From Streptomyces lienomycini (GTDB lineage: Bacteria > Actinomycetota > Actinomycetes > Streptomycetales > Streptomycetaceae): a stretch of DNA of 64,000 nt. Positions 47,125-55,676 of the stretch are shown here, in pieces. The position numbers and the translations under genes were made by a program. How positions within the stretch are numbered: the first letter of the stretch is position 1; every line of letters starts with the position of its first letter. Below the pieces are notes generated by a model. The model saw only the letters and a program-made list of their open reading frames with translations, was not told where the DNA came from and ran no database searches. The stretch covers positions 5,403,501-5,467,500 of the forward strand of contig NZ_CP116257.1 in NCBI RefSeq assembly GCF_027947595.1, in the 5' to 3' direction.

Positions 47125-48057
47125 ATGATGCGAGGCGTGACCGGACGACTGATGCTTCTCGACACCGCCTCCCTCTACTTCCGCGCCTACTTCGGTGTGC
47201 CGGACTCGGTGAGGGCGCCCGACGGCACGCCGGTGAACGCCGTGCGCGGGCTCCTCGACTTCATCGACCGCCTGGTGAAGGACCACCGGCCCGACCACCT
47301 GGTGGCCTGCATGGACGCCGACTGGCGCCCGCGGTGGCGGGTGGAGCTGATCCCCTCCTACAAGGCGCACCGCGTGGCCGAGGAGCGCCCCTCGGGCCCC
47401 GACGAGGAGGAGGTGCCCGACACGCTGTCGCCGCAGGTGCCCGTCATCGGGGCCGTACTCGACGCGCTCGGCATCGCCCGCGTCGGCGTGGCCGGGTACG
47501 AGGCGGACGACGTCATCGGCACCTACACCGCACGGGCGGGCGGACCGGTCGACATCGTCACCGGCGACCGGGACCTGTACCAGCTCGTCGACGACGCCCG
47601 GGGCGTGCGCGTGCTCTACCCGGTCAAGGGCGTGGGCACGCTCAACCTCGTCGACGAGGCCGCGCTGCGCGAGAAGTACGGCGTCGACGGCCGCGGGTAC
47701 GCCGATCTGGCACTGCTGCGGGGCGACCCGAGCGACGGCCTGCCCGGCGTGCCCGGCATCGGCGAGAAGACGGCGGCCAAACTGCTCGCCGAGTTCGGGG
47801 ACCTGGCGGGGATCCGGAGCGCCGTCGACGACCCGAAGGCGAGGCTCACCCCCACGCAGCGCAAGCGCCTCACCGAGGCGGCGCCCTACCTCGCCCTCGC
47901 CCCGAAGGTCGTCCGGGTCGCCGACGACGTACCGCTGCCGGACGTCGGCACCGCGCTGCCGCACGCACCGCACGACGCCGCCGCGCTGGACGCGCTCGCG
48001 GACCGCTGGGGCCTGGGCGGGTCGCTGCGGCGGCTGCTGACCACCCTCACCGGCTGA
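47125..48057 (+). CDS. 5'-3' exonuclease (Pol I N-terminal-domain type)
   Basis: About 310 residues; start uncertain among ATG 47125, ATG 47128 and GTG 47137. It has the flap-nuclease fold: MLLDTASLYFRAYFGVP at the start, ACMDADWRPRWRVELIPSYKAHR, then GYEADDVIGTYTA and VTGDRDLYQLVDD with the metal-binding aspartates. The helix-3-turn-helix DLALLRGDPSDGLPGVPGIGEKTAAKLLAEFG binds the duplex. It is a free-standing exonuclease without polymerase domain, so probably an accessory RNA-primer or flap remover. Cytoplasmic. Confidence 0.92.
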   Translation: MMRGVTGRLMLLDTASLYFRAYFGVPDSVRAPDGTPVNAVRGLLDFIDRLVKDHRPDHLVACMDADWRPRWRVELIPSYKAHRVAEERPSGPDEEEVPDTLSPQVPVIGAVLDALGIARVGVAGYEADDVIGTYTARAGGPVDIVTGDRDLYQLVDDARGVRVLYPVKGVGTLNLVDEAALREKYGVDGRGYADLALLRGDPSDGLPGVPGIGEKTAAKLLAEFGDLAGIRSAVDDPKARLTPTQRKRLTEAAPYLALAPKVVRVADDVPLPDVGTALPHAPHDAAALDALADRWGLGGSLRRLLTTLTG

Positions 48058-48111
48058 ACGGCGCCGTGTGCCACCGCTCTCCATGAGCCACGGACGGGCC
48101 GGGGATGCTAG

Positions 48112-48127
48112 CTTAGGTAAACCTAAG
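48112..48127 (+). promoter_or_regulatory. Iron-box-like palindrome before the siderophore-interacting protein
   Basis: CTTAGGT-AA-ACCTAAG is a perfect inverted repeat 36 bases before the start. The TTAGGT and ACCTAA halves are those of DtxR/DmdR iron boxes, but they are 2 rather than 7 bases apart, so it is either a shifted single site or two overlapping sites. Confidence 0.6.
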
Positions 48128-48162
48128 TGAGAGATCCGCACGCAGGGAGCAGGGAGGCCGTC

Positions 48163-49008
48163 ATGGCAGACCGTCCGGCACGCAAGCCGCGCAAGCCGCA
48201 CACCGCACAGGTCGTCCGCACCGAGCGGCTGACCCCGCACATGCAGCGCGTGGTGCTCGGCGGCGAGGGCCTGGCCGCGTTCTCCGCGGACACCTGCACC
48301 GACCACTACGTGAAACTGCTGTTCCCCGCCGAGGGCGCGACCTATCCGGAGCCCTTCGACATGGAGCGGATCCGCGAGGAGTTCCCCCGCGAGCAGTGGC
48401 CGGTGACCCGGACGTACACCGTCCGGCACTGGGACGCCGAGCACCGCGAGATGACGCTGGACTTCGTCATCCACGGCGACGAGGGGCTGGCCGGGCCCTG
48501 GGCGAAGCGCGTCCGGCCGGGCGAGACCGTCCACTTCATGGGCCCCGGCGGCGCCTACGCCCCCGACAGCGCCGCCGACTGGCACCTGCTCGCCGGTGAC
48601 GAGAGTGCGCTGCCCGCCATCGCCCGGTCCCTGGAAGCGCTGCCCGACGGCGCCCGCGCCTTCGCCTTCGTGGAGATCGACGGTCCCCACGAGGAGCAGA
48701 AGATCGACTCCGACGTCGAGGTCGTCTGGCTGCACCGCGGCGACCGTCCGGTGGGCAGGGCCCTGGTCGAGGCCGTGCGCGGGCTGCGCTTCCCCGAGGG
48801 CCGGGTGCACGCCTTCGTCCACGGCGAGGCGGCGTCCGTGAAGGAGCTGCGCCGGTACCTGCGGGTGGAGCGGGAGATCCCCCGCGAGGACCTGTCCATC
48901 TCCGGCTACTGGCGGCTCGGCCACAACGAGGACGGCTGGCAGGCGTCGAAGCGGGAGTGGAACGCCCGGATCGAGGCCGAGCAGGAGGGCGGCACGAGCG
49001 CCGCGTAA
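48163..49008 (+). CDS. Siderophore-interacting (ferric-siderophore reductase) protein
   Basis: The protein has 281 residues from ATG 48163, with GGGAGG 6 bases upstream. FAD-binding domain: RTYTVRHWDAEHREMTLDFVIHGDEGLAGPWA (about 82-113) and VHFMGPGGAY. SIP domain: LLAGDESALPAIARSLEALPDGARAFAFVEI (about 145-175), VVWLHRG, FVHGEAASVKELRRYLR and SISGYWRLGHNEDGW, all diagnostic. It reduces Fe(III)-siderophores in the cytoplasm with NAD(P)H or ferredoxin. The promoter palindrome suggests iron repression. No siderophore uptake genes adjoin it. Confidence 0.95.
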   Translation: MADRPARKPRKPHTAQVVRTERLTPHMQRVVLGGEGLAAFSADTCTDHYVKLLFPAEGATYPEPFDMERIREEFPREQWPVTRTYTVRHWDAEHREMTLDFVIHGDEGLAGPWAKRVRPGETVHFMGPGGAYAPDSAADWHLLAGDESALPAIARSLEALPDGARAFAFVEIDGPHEEQKIDSDVEVVWLHRGDRPVGRALVEAVRGLRFPEGRVHAFVHGEAASVKELRRYLRVEREIPREDLSISGYWRLGHNEDGWQASKREWNARIEAEQEGGTSAA

Positions 49009-49042
49009 CGAGCGCCGCTACGGCCCCGCGGCGCCCGGCGCC

Positions 49043-49645
49043 TCAGCCGTCGCCCCGGTCGCCGCGTACGCGCGCGTGCAGGTGCATGTCGTGCCAGCCG
49101 TCCGGGTGGAGCACGGCGCTGCGCTTGGTGCCCTCCACCGTGAAGCCCGCCTTCGTCGCCACCCGGCACGAGGCCCCGTTGGCGACGGCGTGCAGGAGTT
49201 CCAGGCGCTGGAAGCCGATCTCGTCCAGGGCCCAGCGGGAGAGCGTCCGGGTGGCGCGCGCGGCGACGCCCTGGCCGCGGGCCTTCGCGGTGGTCCAGTA
49301 GGCGATCTCGGCCACCCCGTCGTCGAGCACCACGTCCCGCAGGGCGATCCGGCCGAGCAGCCGGTCGTCCGCCGCGTCGGCGACGGCCCACTGCGGCTTG
49401 CGCTCCCCCTCCCATGCCTCCTGCCACTCGGCGATCCAGCCCCGCACCTCCTCCTGCGAGTCGGCGGCGCGGGCGTGCCACTGGCGCATCACCGGGTCCT
49501 GGAATGCCTCGTGCACGGCGGGGGCGTCCTCGGCCCGCCAGGGGCGCAGCACGAGTCCGTCACCGGTGCGGAGGGTGGGTTGTGGAGTGCGGGAGAGGGC
49601 GCCTGCGGCGAGGACCGGCTCTGTCAGGAAGGGCATGGGCGGCAT
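49043..49645 (-). CDS. GNAT family N-acetyltransferase
   Basis: The protein has 200 residues from ATG 49645 (ATG 49636 is an alternative). The core is LVLRPWRAEDAPAVHEAF (about 31-48), IAYWTTAKARGQGVAARATRTLSRWALDEIGFQRLELLHAVANGAS (about 115-160) and the acetyl-CoA loop RGQGVA. The layout is like RimJ/RimL acetyltransferases of ribosomal proteins or small molecules; the substrate is unknown. Cytoplasmic. It stands alone between two plus-strand genes. Confidence 0.9.
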   Translation of the reverse strand: MPPMPFLTEPVLAAGALSRTPQPTLRTGDGLVLRPWRAEDAPAVHEAFQDPVMRQWHARAADSQEEVRGWIAEWQEAWEGERKPQWAVADAADDRLLGRIALRDVVLDDGVAEIAYWTTAKARGQGVAARATRTLSRWALDEIGFQRLELLHAVANGASCRVATKAGFTVEGTKRSAVLHPDGWHDMHLHARVRGDRGDG

Positions 49646-49743
49646 CCTGCCAACGGGACCCTCCTGGAGCCCAGCGGTTTTCCGGAGCGGTCCCCGCCGC
49701 CGCGGCCCGCCTCACCGGCCCCCCGCCTCGTAGGCTGGCGACG

Positions 49744-50700
49744 ATGAGACGCCGTACCCCTCCCCCGCCCTCGCCCCTGCCGCAGCGCGACGGCATCGAC
49801 GCGGTGCGGCTGCGGCTGCCCGCGGGCGGACCGTGGTCCACGGTGCGGGAGCACCTGGCGCAGCGGCTGTCGGGTGCGGGAGCCGGCGTGGTCGACGGCA
49901 TGTTCGACGCGGGGCTGTTCGTGGGTGCGGACGGCCGTGCCGTTGCGGGCGACACGCCGTACGAGCCGGGCATGTACGTGTGGTTCCACCGCGAGCTGCC
50001 CGCCGAGGTGCCGGTGCCGTTCCCGTTGGAGATCGTGTACCGCGACGAGCACCTCGTCGTCGCGGACAAGCCGCACTTCCTGGCCACCACCCCGCGCGGC
50101 GGCCATGTCACCCAGACCGCGCTGGCACGGCTGCGCCGGGAGCTGGGCATCCCCGCGCTCGGTGCCGCGCACCGCCTGGACCGGCTCACCGCCGGACTGG
50201 TCCTGTTCACCGTGCGTCCCGAGGAACGCGGCGCCTACCAGGGCCTGTTCGCCGAACGGCGGGTGCGCAAGGAGTACGAGGCCGTCGCTCCGTACGATCC
50301 CGCGCTCGTCCTCCCCCGGACCGTCCGCAGCCGGATCCTCAAGGAGCGCGGGGTGCTCGCCGCCCGCGAGGTCGACGGCGAGCCGAACGCCGTGACCCGC
50401 GTCGAGCTGCTCGCCCGCCGGCTCGACCGCGGGCTCGGCCGGTACCGGCTGTTTCCCGGCACCGGCCAGACCCACCAGCTGCGCGTGCACCTGAGCTCCC
50501 TCGGCGTGCCGATCCTGGGCGACCCCCTCTACCCCGAGGTGGCCGCCCCCGTGCCGGCCGGCGACTTCCGGCGTCCGCTGCAACTGCTCGCACGGGAGCT
50601 GGCGTTCACCGACCCGGTGACGGGGCGCGAGCACCGCTTCCGCAGCGGGCGGTCCCTCGGGGCGTGGACGGCGTACGAGGAGTGGGCCGACGGTCAGTAG
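49744..50700 (+). CDS. RluA-family RNA pseudouridine synthase
   Basis: The protein has 318 residues from ATG 49744. The catalytic aspartate lies in AAHRLDRLTAGLVLF (about 142-156). The segments IVYRDEHLVVADKPHFL, FAERRVRKEYEAV and FPGTGQTHQLRVHLSSLGVPILGDPLYP are those of RluA enzymes, which make pseudouridine in rRNA or tRNA. It lacks an S4 domain. The substrate is not known. The 3' 7 bases overlap the convergent P450 gene. Confidence 0.95.
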   Translation: MRRRTPPPPSPLPQRDGIDAVRLRLPAGGPWSTVREHLAQRLSGAGAGVVDGMFDAGLFVGADGRAVAGDTPYEPGMYVWFHRELPAEVPVPFPLEIVYRDEHLVVADKPHFLATTPRGGHVTQTALARLRRELGIPALGAAHRLDRLTAGLVLFTVRPEERGAYQGLFAERRVRKEYEAVAPYDPALVLPRTVRSRILKERGVLAAREVDGEPNAVTRVELLARRLDRGLGRYRLFPGTGQTHQLRVHLSSLGVPILGDPLYPEVAAPVPAGDFRRPLQLLARELAFTDPVTGREHRFRSGRSLGAWTAYEEWADGQ

Positions 50701-52196
50701 CCGCGCCACCAGAGCAGGAAGCGCTGCCAGGCACCGCGCGGCCGGGGGCTCTCCGGTTCGGGCGCCCGCGGGGGCGCCGCGACCGTCACCGGGGCGGCCT
50801 CGGACCGAGGCGGGTGGGACGGCAGGGGCGGTTCCGTGCGTGGTTCCAACCCCGGGGTGCCGACGTGCCAGGGGGTGCGCTGGGCCGGGAGGGGGGCGTG
50901 GCTCGGCTGCTGCATGATGTCCTGCTGCGCCTTCGGCTCGAACCGCACCGGCAGTTCCACCAGGTGCCGGGAGGCGATCGACGACCGCCACCGCAGTTCG
51001 TCCTCGTCCCAGTCGAGCTGGACGTCGGGCAGCCGCATCAGCAGCGCGTCGATGCCGGCGTCGGCGATGGCGCGGCCGATGTCCTGGCCGGGGCACTCGT
51101 GCGGGCCGCCGCCGAAGGCGAGGTGCGCCCGGTTGCCCTGCATGCTCGCGTCCAGGTCGGGGCGGATGCGCGGGTCCACGTTGCCCGGCGCGATGCCGAG
51201 GAGCAGACCGTCGCCGGCGCGGATGCGCTGCCCGCCCAGTTCCGTCTCCTGCTTGGCGAAGTAGGCCAGGACGGTGCTGAACGGCGGCTCGTCCCACAGG
51301 GACTGCTCGACCGCCTCGGGCACCGTCATCTGGCCCCCGCTGAGCTGGGCGCGGAAGCCCGGGTCGGTGAGCACCACCCGCAGCACGTTGCCGATGAGGT
51401 TGACGGTCGCCTCGTAGGCGGCCAGCAGGACCACCCGCAGGTGCTCCCGGACCTCGTCGTCGGTGAGCCCGGCCGGGTGGGTGACCAGACGGCCGGCGAT
51501 GTCGTCGGCCGGGTCGGCCCTGCGGGCCTCGGTGAGCCGGCCCAGCGCCTCCATGACGTGGGCGTGGCTGGCGATCGCGGTGTCGGTGCCCTTGAGGGTG
51601 TCGCGGGCCGCCTCCACCATGCGGTCGCTGTACTCGTCGGGCATGCCGAGCAGGTGGCACATCACGCCCATCGGCAGGTGCTCGGCGAACTGGCCGACGA
51701 GGTCGGCGCGGCCCTCCTCGCAGAACCGGTTGACGATGCGCTGGGTGTAGCGCTTGATGTGCCGGCGCAGCTCCCGGAAGTCGAGGCCGGACATGGCGCT
51801 GGTGACCGCGCCGCGCAGCCGCTTGTGCTCCTCTCCCTCGGCGTGGGAGCAGATGGGCTGCCAGGCGATGTGCGGCATCAGCGGGTGGTCGGGCTTGACC
51901 ATGCCCTCGTTGAGCGGCGACCAGATCCGGCTGTCCCGGGAGAACTGGGCGGGGGTGCTCACCATGTGCAGGTTCTCGGCGTGTCCGAGCACCACCCACA
52001 TGGGTACGTCGTCGTGGAGCAGCGCGGGGGCGACCGGCCCGTGCTGCTCGCGCAGCTTCTCGTACAGCTCCTCCAGGTCTTCCGCCTCGTGCAGCCGGTG
52101 CAGGCCGCCCGGTCCGACGCCGTGCGCGGGGCAGCCGGGCGGTGGTTCGAGCAGGCGGTCGCCCGTTCCGGTCGGGGAGTGGCGTTCAGGCGTCAC
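50694..52196 (-). CDS. rarE: Conservon cytochrome P450, CYP157-like, lacking EXXR
   Basis: The protein has 500 residues from GTG 52196. The haem-binding cysteine is C368 in FGGGPHECPGQ. Where the K-helix EXXR motif should be, the sequence is E297-Q-S-L-W301, so both Glu and Arg are replaced. In helix I, AAYEATVN puts alanine at the usual catalytic threonine position. These traits match the CYP157 family, described as lacking EXXR. The last ~80 residues form a Pro-rich tail ending GAWQRFLLWWRGY, not usual for bacterial P450s and possibly a membrane or partner anchor. Last gene of the conservon; role in development known for rar, enzyme substrate unknown. Confidence 0.93.
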   Translation of the reverse strand: MTPERHSPTGTGDRLLEPPPGCPAHGVGPGGLHRLHEAEDLEELYEKLREQHGPVAPALLHDDVPMWVVLGHAENLHMVSTPAQFSRDSRIWSPLNEGMVKPDHPLMPHIAWQPICSHAEGEEHKRLRGAVTSAMSGLDFRELRRHIKRYTQRIVNRFCEEGRADLVGQFAEHLPMGVMCHLLGMPDEYSDRMVEAARDTLKGTDTAIASHAHVMEALGRLTEARRADPADDIAGRLVTHPAGLTDDEVREHLRVVLLAAYEATVNLIGNVLRVVLTDPGFRAQLSGGQMTVPEAVEQSLWDEPPFSTVLAYFAKQETELGGQRIRAGDGLLLGIAPGNVDPRIRPDLDASMQGNRAHLAFGGGPHECPGQDIGRAIADAGIDALLMRLPDVQLDWDEDELRWRSSIASRHLVELPVRFEPKAQQDIMQQPSHAPLPAQRTPWHVGTPGLEPRTEPPLPSHPPRSEAAPVTVAAPPRAPEPESPRPRGAWQRFLLWWRGY

Positions 52197-52256
52197 AGTC
52201 TCGCTCCGCAGGGGAAGTGTGGGTCACGTCAAGGGGGTGTCGGTGGGGCGCGCGGG

Positions 52257-52877
52257 TCAGGTGAGCGCGCCCTTCATGGCGAGGGCGTGCAGGAACCGCA
52301 TCAGGGTCATCAGGACGTCCCGGCTGGACGCGCGGCGGCGCACGTCGCAGTCGAGGATGGGGATCTCCTCGGGCAGGTCGAGCGCGGTCCGCAGTTCGGC
52401 GACGGGGTAGCGGGGCGCGTCGGGGAAGGTGTTGACGGCGACCACGAAGGGCACGCCGCGTTCCTCCAGGCGCCCCATGACGTCGAAGCTGACCTCCAGG
52501 CGGCGGGTGTCTACGAGCACGACCGCGCCGAGGGCGCCCTCGAACAGGCCGTTCCACAGGAACCAGAAGCGCTCCTGGCCGGGTGTGCCGAAGAGGTACA
52601 GGACCAGTTCGTCGGTGATGGTGATCCGGCCGAAGTCCATGGCCACGGTGGTGGCGGTCTTGGAGGCGGAACCGTAGTTGTCGTCGACCCCGATACCGGC
52701 CTGGGTCATCGTCTCCTCGGTGGTCAGCGGTCTGATCTCGCTGACCGAGCCGACCATCGTGGTCTTGCCGACCCCGAAGCCGCCCACGATGACGATCTTC
52801 ACGGCGGCCTCGGCCGTGTGCGGCAGCCGGTCCTCGGTCCGCGGGCCCGGGATCGTGTCAGAGCTTTTGAAGTCCAT
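52257..52877 (-). CDS. rarD: Conservon GTP/ATP-binding small GTPase
   Basis: The protein has 206 residues from ATG 52877. It is an MglA/CvnD-type GTPase. P-loop GGFGVGKTT at about 33-41, G3 switch LFGTPGQERFWFLW (about 94-107), and NTFPD at the place of NKxD (about 148), a substitution typical for the family. It probably cycles on the inner membrane with its partners in the conservon, resembling eukaryote-like small G-protein complexes. The start overlaps the upstream DUF742 gene by 20 bases. Confidence 0.95.
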   Translation of the reverse strand: MDFKSSDTIPGPRTEDRLPHTAEAAVKIVIVGGFGVGKTTMVGSVSEIRPLTTEETMTQAGIGVDDNYGSASKTATTVAMDFGRITITDELVLYLFGTPGQERFWFLWNGLFEGALGAVVLVDTRRLEVSFDVMGRLEERGVPFVVAVNTFPDAPRYPVAELRTALDLPEEIPILDCDVRRRASSRDVLMTLMRFLHALAMKGALT

Positions 52878-53283
52878 GCATCACCGCTTCGAGGAGGTTT
52901 CGGTCGGCGACCTTCTGGCGGACGATGGGGGCGCGGGCCTGCACCAGTTCCGTCGCCAGCAGGTCGGTGAGCAGCACGGTCACCACACTGAACGGCAGGC
53001 TCAGGTAGGCCGACAGCTCCGCCACGGACAGGGGTGCCGCGCACAGCCGCAGCAGGGCGGCCTGTTCCGGAGTGGCGGACACCGGGGGGTCGGCGCGGGC
53101 CACGATCAGGGTGACGAGGTCGATGTCGGCGCGCTCCCCGTTCCCCTCCCCGCCGATGACGAAGAGCCGCTCGGGGTTGCGGGTCTCGCCCTCTTTTCCG
53201 GACGTGCCGGACGCTCCGGACGACGGTGGGGTGGCGGGCCGGTCCGGTCCGGGCGATCGCCTCCGGCGTCGGGGAGGAGTCAT
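52858..53283 (-). CDS. rarC: Conservon DUF742 protein
   Basis: The protein has 141 residues from ATG 53283. The N-terminal 40 residues are basic and low-complexity. The DUF742 domain (about 43-141) has RLFVIGGEGN, VTLIVARADPPVSATPEQAALLRLCAAPLSVAELSAYLSLPFSVVTVLLTDLL and the C-terminal LLEAVMHGLQKL. It looks like a winged-helix fold and binds partners of the conservon. ATGA overlap with the roadblock gene stop. Confidence 0.94.
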   Translation of the reverse strand: MTPPRRRRRSPGPDRPATPPSSGASGTSGKEGETRNPERLFVIGGEGNGERADIDLVTLIVARADPPVSATPEQAALLRLCAAPLSVAELSAYLSLPFSVVTVLLTDLLATELVQARAPIVRQKVADRNLLEAVMHGLQKL

Positions 53284-53687
53284 ACGGTCTGCCCGTTGCG
53301 CCGGGCGGGACTGGTCAGGTGGGGGCCGATGCGGGCGACCAGGTCGGCCATGCTCAGGCCCATCCGGCCGGGCTCGCAGCGCACGTCGGAGAGCACCGCG
53401 AGGTAGGCGTTGGGGCCGGCCGCCATCAGGTAGAAGTAGCCGCCGTTCATCTCGATGAGCACCATCTTCATGTCGCCGTCGCTGGTGGGGATCTCCTGGC
53501 TGACGGCGCTCGCCAGGCTCTGCAGGCCGGCGCAGGCGGCGGCGACGCGGTCGGCGGCGTCCGGGTCGCCGGAGTAGCGGGCGATGCGCAGGCCGTCGGC
53601 GGAGAGCACCACGATCATCTCGATGCCCGGGACACCGTCGTAGAGATCACGGAGCATCCAGTCGAACTTGCCTTGCTGCTCGATCAC
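53280..53687 (-). CDS. rarB: Conservon roadblock/LC7 protein
   Basis: The protein has 135 residues from GTG 53687. A roadblock/LC7 fold is visible as LRDLYDGVPGIEMIVVLSADGLRIARYS (about 12-39) and MKMVLIEMNGGYFYLMAAGPNAYLAVLS (about 74-101). These proteins act as GTPase-regulating partners (MglB-like). It overlaps the ATPase gene stop by four bases (GTGA) and is followed by DUF742 and GTPase genes with the same type of overlap. Confidence 0.96.
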   Translation of the reverse strand: MIEQQGKFDWMLRDLYDGVPGIEMIVVLSADGLRIARYSGDPDAADRVAAACAGLQSLASAVSQEIPTSDGDMKMVLIEMNGGYFYLMAAGPNAYLAVLSDVRCEPGRMGLSMADLVARIGPHLTSPARRNGQTV

Positions 53688-55303
53688 TTGAGGTTCCCCT
53701 CGTCGTCTGCCGGGGCGTGGGCCGGCTCGTTGCTGCTGGACTGCTGGTGCTGGGTGGTGCCCGGGTGCTGCTTGAGTCCCTCCCAGAAGGCCCCGATGAA
53801 GTGCCCCGGCGGGAGCCCCTGGTCCTTCTCCGGCTCGGGTTCGGGCGCCGAGGGGGCGGGGATGCCGTTGCGGGCCCGCTCGGCGGCCTGACGGGCCTCG
53901 CGCTCGGCGTCCTCGCGCTCCCAGACCGCCTGTTCGGCGAGGCGCTGGCTGAGGGGCATCTTGACCCGGCTGCGGCGTTGCGGGAGACCGCCCGCCGTCC
54001 ACTCGGTCACCTCCGGAACCTCGTCCTCCAGGGAGACCGTGGCAGGGATGCGGGGGCTGGTGGGACGGCGCTTCTTGGGCTTGCGCTGCGGTCCGGGCAG
54101 GGCGTCCGGGCCCGGGGTCGGGATCGAGGTCGCGCCGATGCCGTGGGCGAGTCCGACGCCGGGCTCGGTGGTCATCATCTTGCTGGGCACGATGAGGATG
54201 GCGCGGACGCCGCCGTACGCGGAGGCGCGCAGCGAGACGTCCATGCCGAACTGGGTGCACAGCCGGCCGACGACGGACAGTCCCAGGCGCGGGTGGTGGG
54301 CGAGGTCCTGCACGTCGGTGCCGCGCTTGGCCTGCTCGAGAAGGCCCTCGATACGGGCGCGGGACTCCTCGCTGAGGCTGACACCCGCGTCCTCGATCTC
54401 GATGCAGACACCGCTCTGCACCTCGGTCGCGGTGACGTGCACCTTGGCCCCGGGCGGCGAGTAGCGGGTGGCGTTGTCGAGGAGTTCGGCCGCGGCGTGG
54501 ATGACGGGTTCGACCGCCGTGCCCTTGATGTTGACCTTGGCGATGGAGGCCAGGTTGATCCGGCGGTACTCCAGGATCCGGGACATGGCGCCGCGCAGCA
54601 CGCTGTAGAGGGCGACCGGCTCGGGCCACTGGCGTCCGGGCCTGCCGCCGCCGATCACGGAGATGGAGTCGGCGAGGCGGCCGATGAGCGAGGTGCCGTG
54701 GTCGATGCGCAGGAGGTCGTCGAAGACCTCGGGGTTGCGCCCGTGGTCCTCCTCCATCTCGCGCAGTTCCTTGTTCTGCTGGTGGACGATCGCCTGGACG
54801 CGGCGGGCGATGTCGACGAAGGAGCGCTCGGCGGACTCGCGCATGGAGTCCTGGTGGTCGACGATCTCGCAGACCAAGCGGATCAGCCGGCGCTGGGGCT
54901 CGCCGAGTTCGGTGTAGGAGGGGTCCACCTCGCCGATGCGGCGCACCACCTCCTCGGGGGTGCTGCCCGAGCGCATGGCGGCCAGGACGGTGGGGATGAC
55001 CTCGCCGCCGAGGCGGACCATCTCCTCGTGGTGGCTCGCGGCCCGGCGGTCCAGATACGCGCTGTGACGGGCGTGCTCGGCACGCAGGGCGCGCAGCGTG
55101 CGGCCGCGGCGTACGACTTCGGCGCCCGCGGTGATCACCAGGAGGGTGGCAACGGCACCGCACAGGCCGACGGCGAGCCGGGCCGGTTCCGTCACCAGGG
55201 CGACGGCGGCCCCGGTGGCCGCGGCCATCAGTATGGCCGGCAGCAACAGGGTTCGCGCGTAGGGAAGTTCGCGGCGACCTGGAGGGGAATCAACACTCAC
55301 CAT
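53684..55303 (-). CDS. rarA: Conservon membrane sensor with histidine-kinase-like ATPase domain
   Basis: The protein has 539 residues from ATG 55303 (AGAGGG upstream). Two membrane helices lie near 16-60 (YARTLLLPAILMAAATGAAVALV; RLAVGLCGAVATLLVITAGAEVV), followed by a coiled-coil and HATPase-c domain: AAAELLDNATRYSPPGAKV (about 270), IEIEDAGVSLSEES, and HHPRLGLSVVGRLC. It lacks a convincing phospho-acceptor histidine box, as usual for CvnA/NarX-like proteins of this class. It should recruit the roadblock, DUF742 and GTPase partners to the membrane. First gene of the operon rarABCDE; the long Pro/Glu-rich C-terminus ends in PADDEGNLK. Confidence 0.94.
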   Translation of the reverse strand: MVSVDSPPGRRELPYARTLLLPAILMAAATGAAVALVTEPARLAVGLCGAVATLLVITAGAEVVRRGRTLRALRAEHARHSAYLDRRAASHHEEMVRLGGEVIPTVLAAMRSGSTPEEVVRRIGEVDPSYTELGEPQRRLIRLVCEIVDHQDSMRESAERSFVDIARRVQAIVHQQNKELREMEEDHGRNPEVFDDLLRIDHGTSLIGRLADSISVIGGGRPGRQWPEPVALYSVLRGAMSRILEYRRINLASIAKVNIKGTAVEPVIHAAAELLDNATRYSPPGAKVHVTATEVQSGVCIEIEDAGVSLSEESRARIEGLLEQAKRGTDVQDLAHHPRLGLSVVGRLCTQFGMDVSLRASAYGGVRAILIVPSKMMTTEPGVGLAHGIGATSIPTPGPDALPGPQRKPKKRRPTSPRIPATVSLEDEVPEVTEWTAGGLPQRRSRVKMPLSQRLAEQAVWEREDAEREARQAAERARNGIPAPSAPEPEPEKDQGLPPGHFIGAFWEGLKQHPGTTQHQQSSSNEPAHAPADDEGNLK

Positions 55304-55676
55304 GTAGGCCCTCTGAAATGGATCGGCTGGGGATGGGGGAGCTTGCGGCGGGGTATGTCCGGGAGTTGTCGGGATCTTCGGCGCATTGGGAACAAGCGCG
55401 CGATTACACCTCAACTCGGTGCGCTGCGGGCGAGCTTAGTCCGAGCGGATCATCGCCGGGTCATATTCGGCAACCGCCTGAAACGGGCCCGGGGGCCGGA
55501 GTAGTGTCGACCCCATTTACACGCCGGGGAATCATTCGAACACATGGAGTAAGGGCCGATGGGTGCCCGAAACTCACTCACCGTGATGAGGGAGGGGCGT
55601 GTCGGACGTCGGGAACACGCGAAGGCCCGGCGGTGGTTCCCGCCGGGCCTTCGAAGGTGTGCCGGTGTGCCGGGGG
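55304..55676. other. Promoter region of the rar operon and helicase terminator
   Basis: The region spans 373 bases. No gene is supported. On the minus strand it must carry the rarA promoter; AT-richer patches lie near 55405-55420 (GATTACACCTC on the plus strand) and 55510-55555, but I cannot fix a -10/-35 pair. A strong hairpin at its right end terminates the helicase gene. Confidence 0.6.
55620..55653 (-). terminator. Terminator after helY
   Basis: CGAAGGCCCGGCGG (55620-55633) and CCGCCGGGCCTTCG (55640-55653) form a perfect 14-pair stem with a 6-base loop, 24 bases past the helicase stop. Confidence 0.88.
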
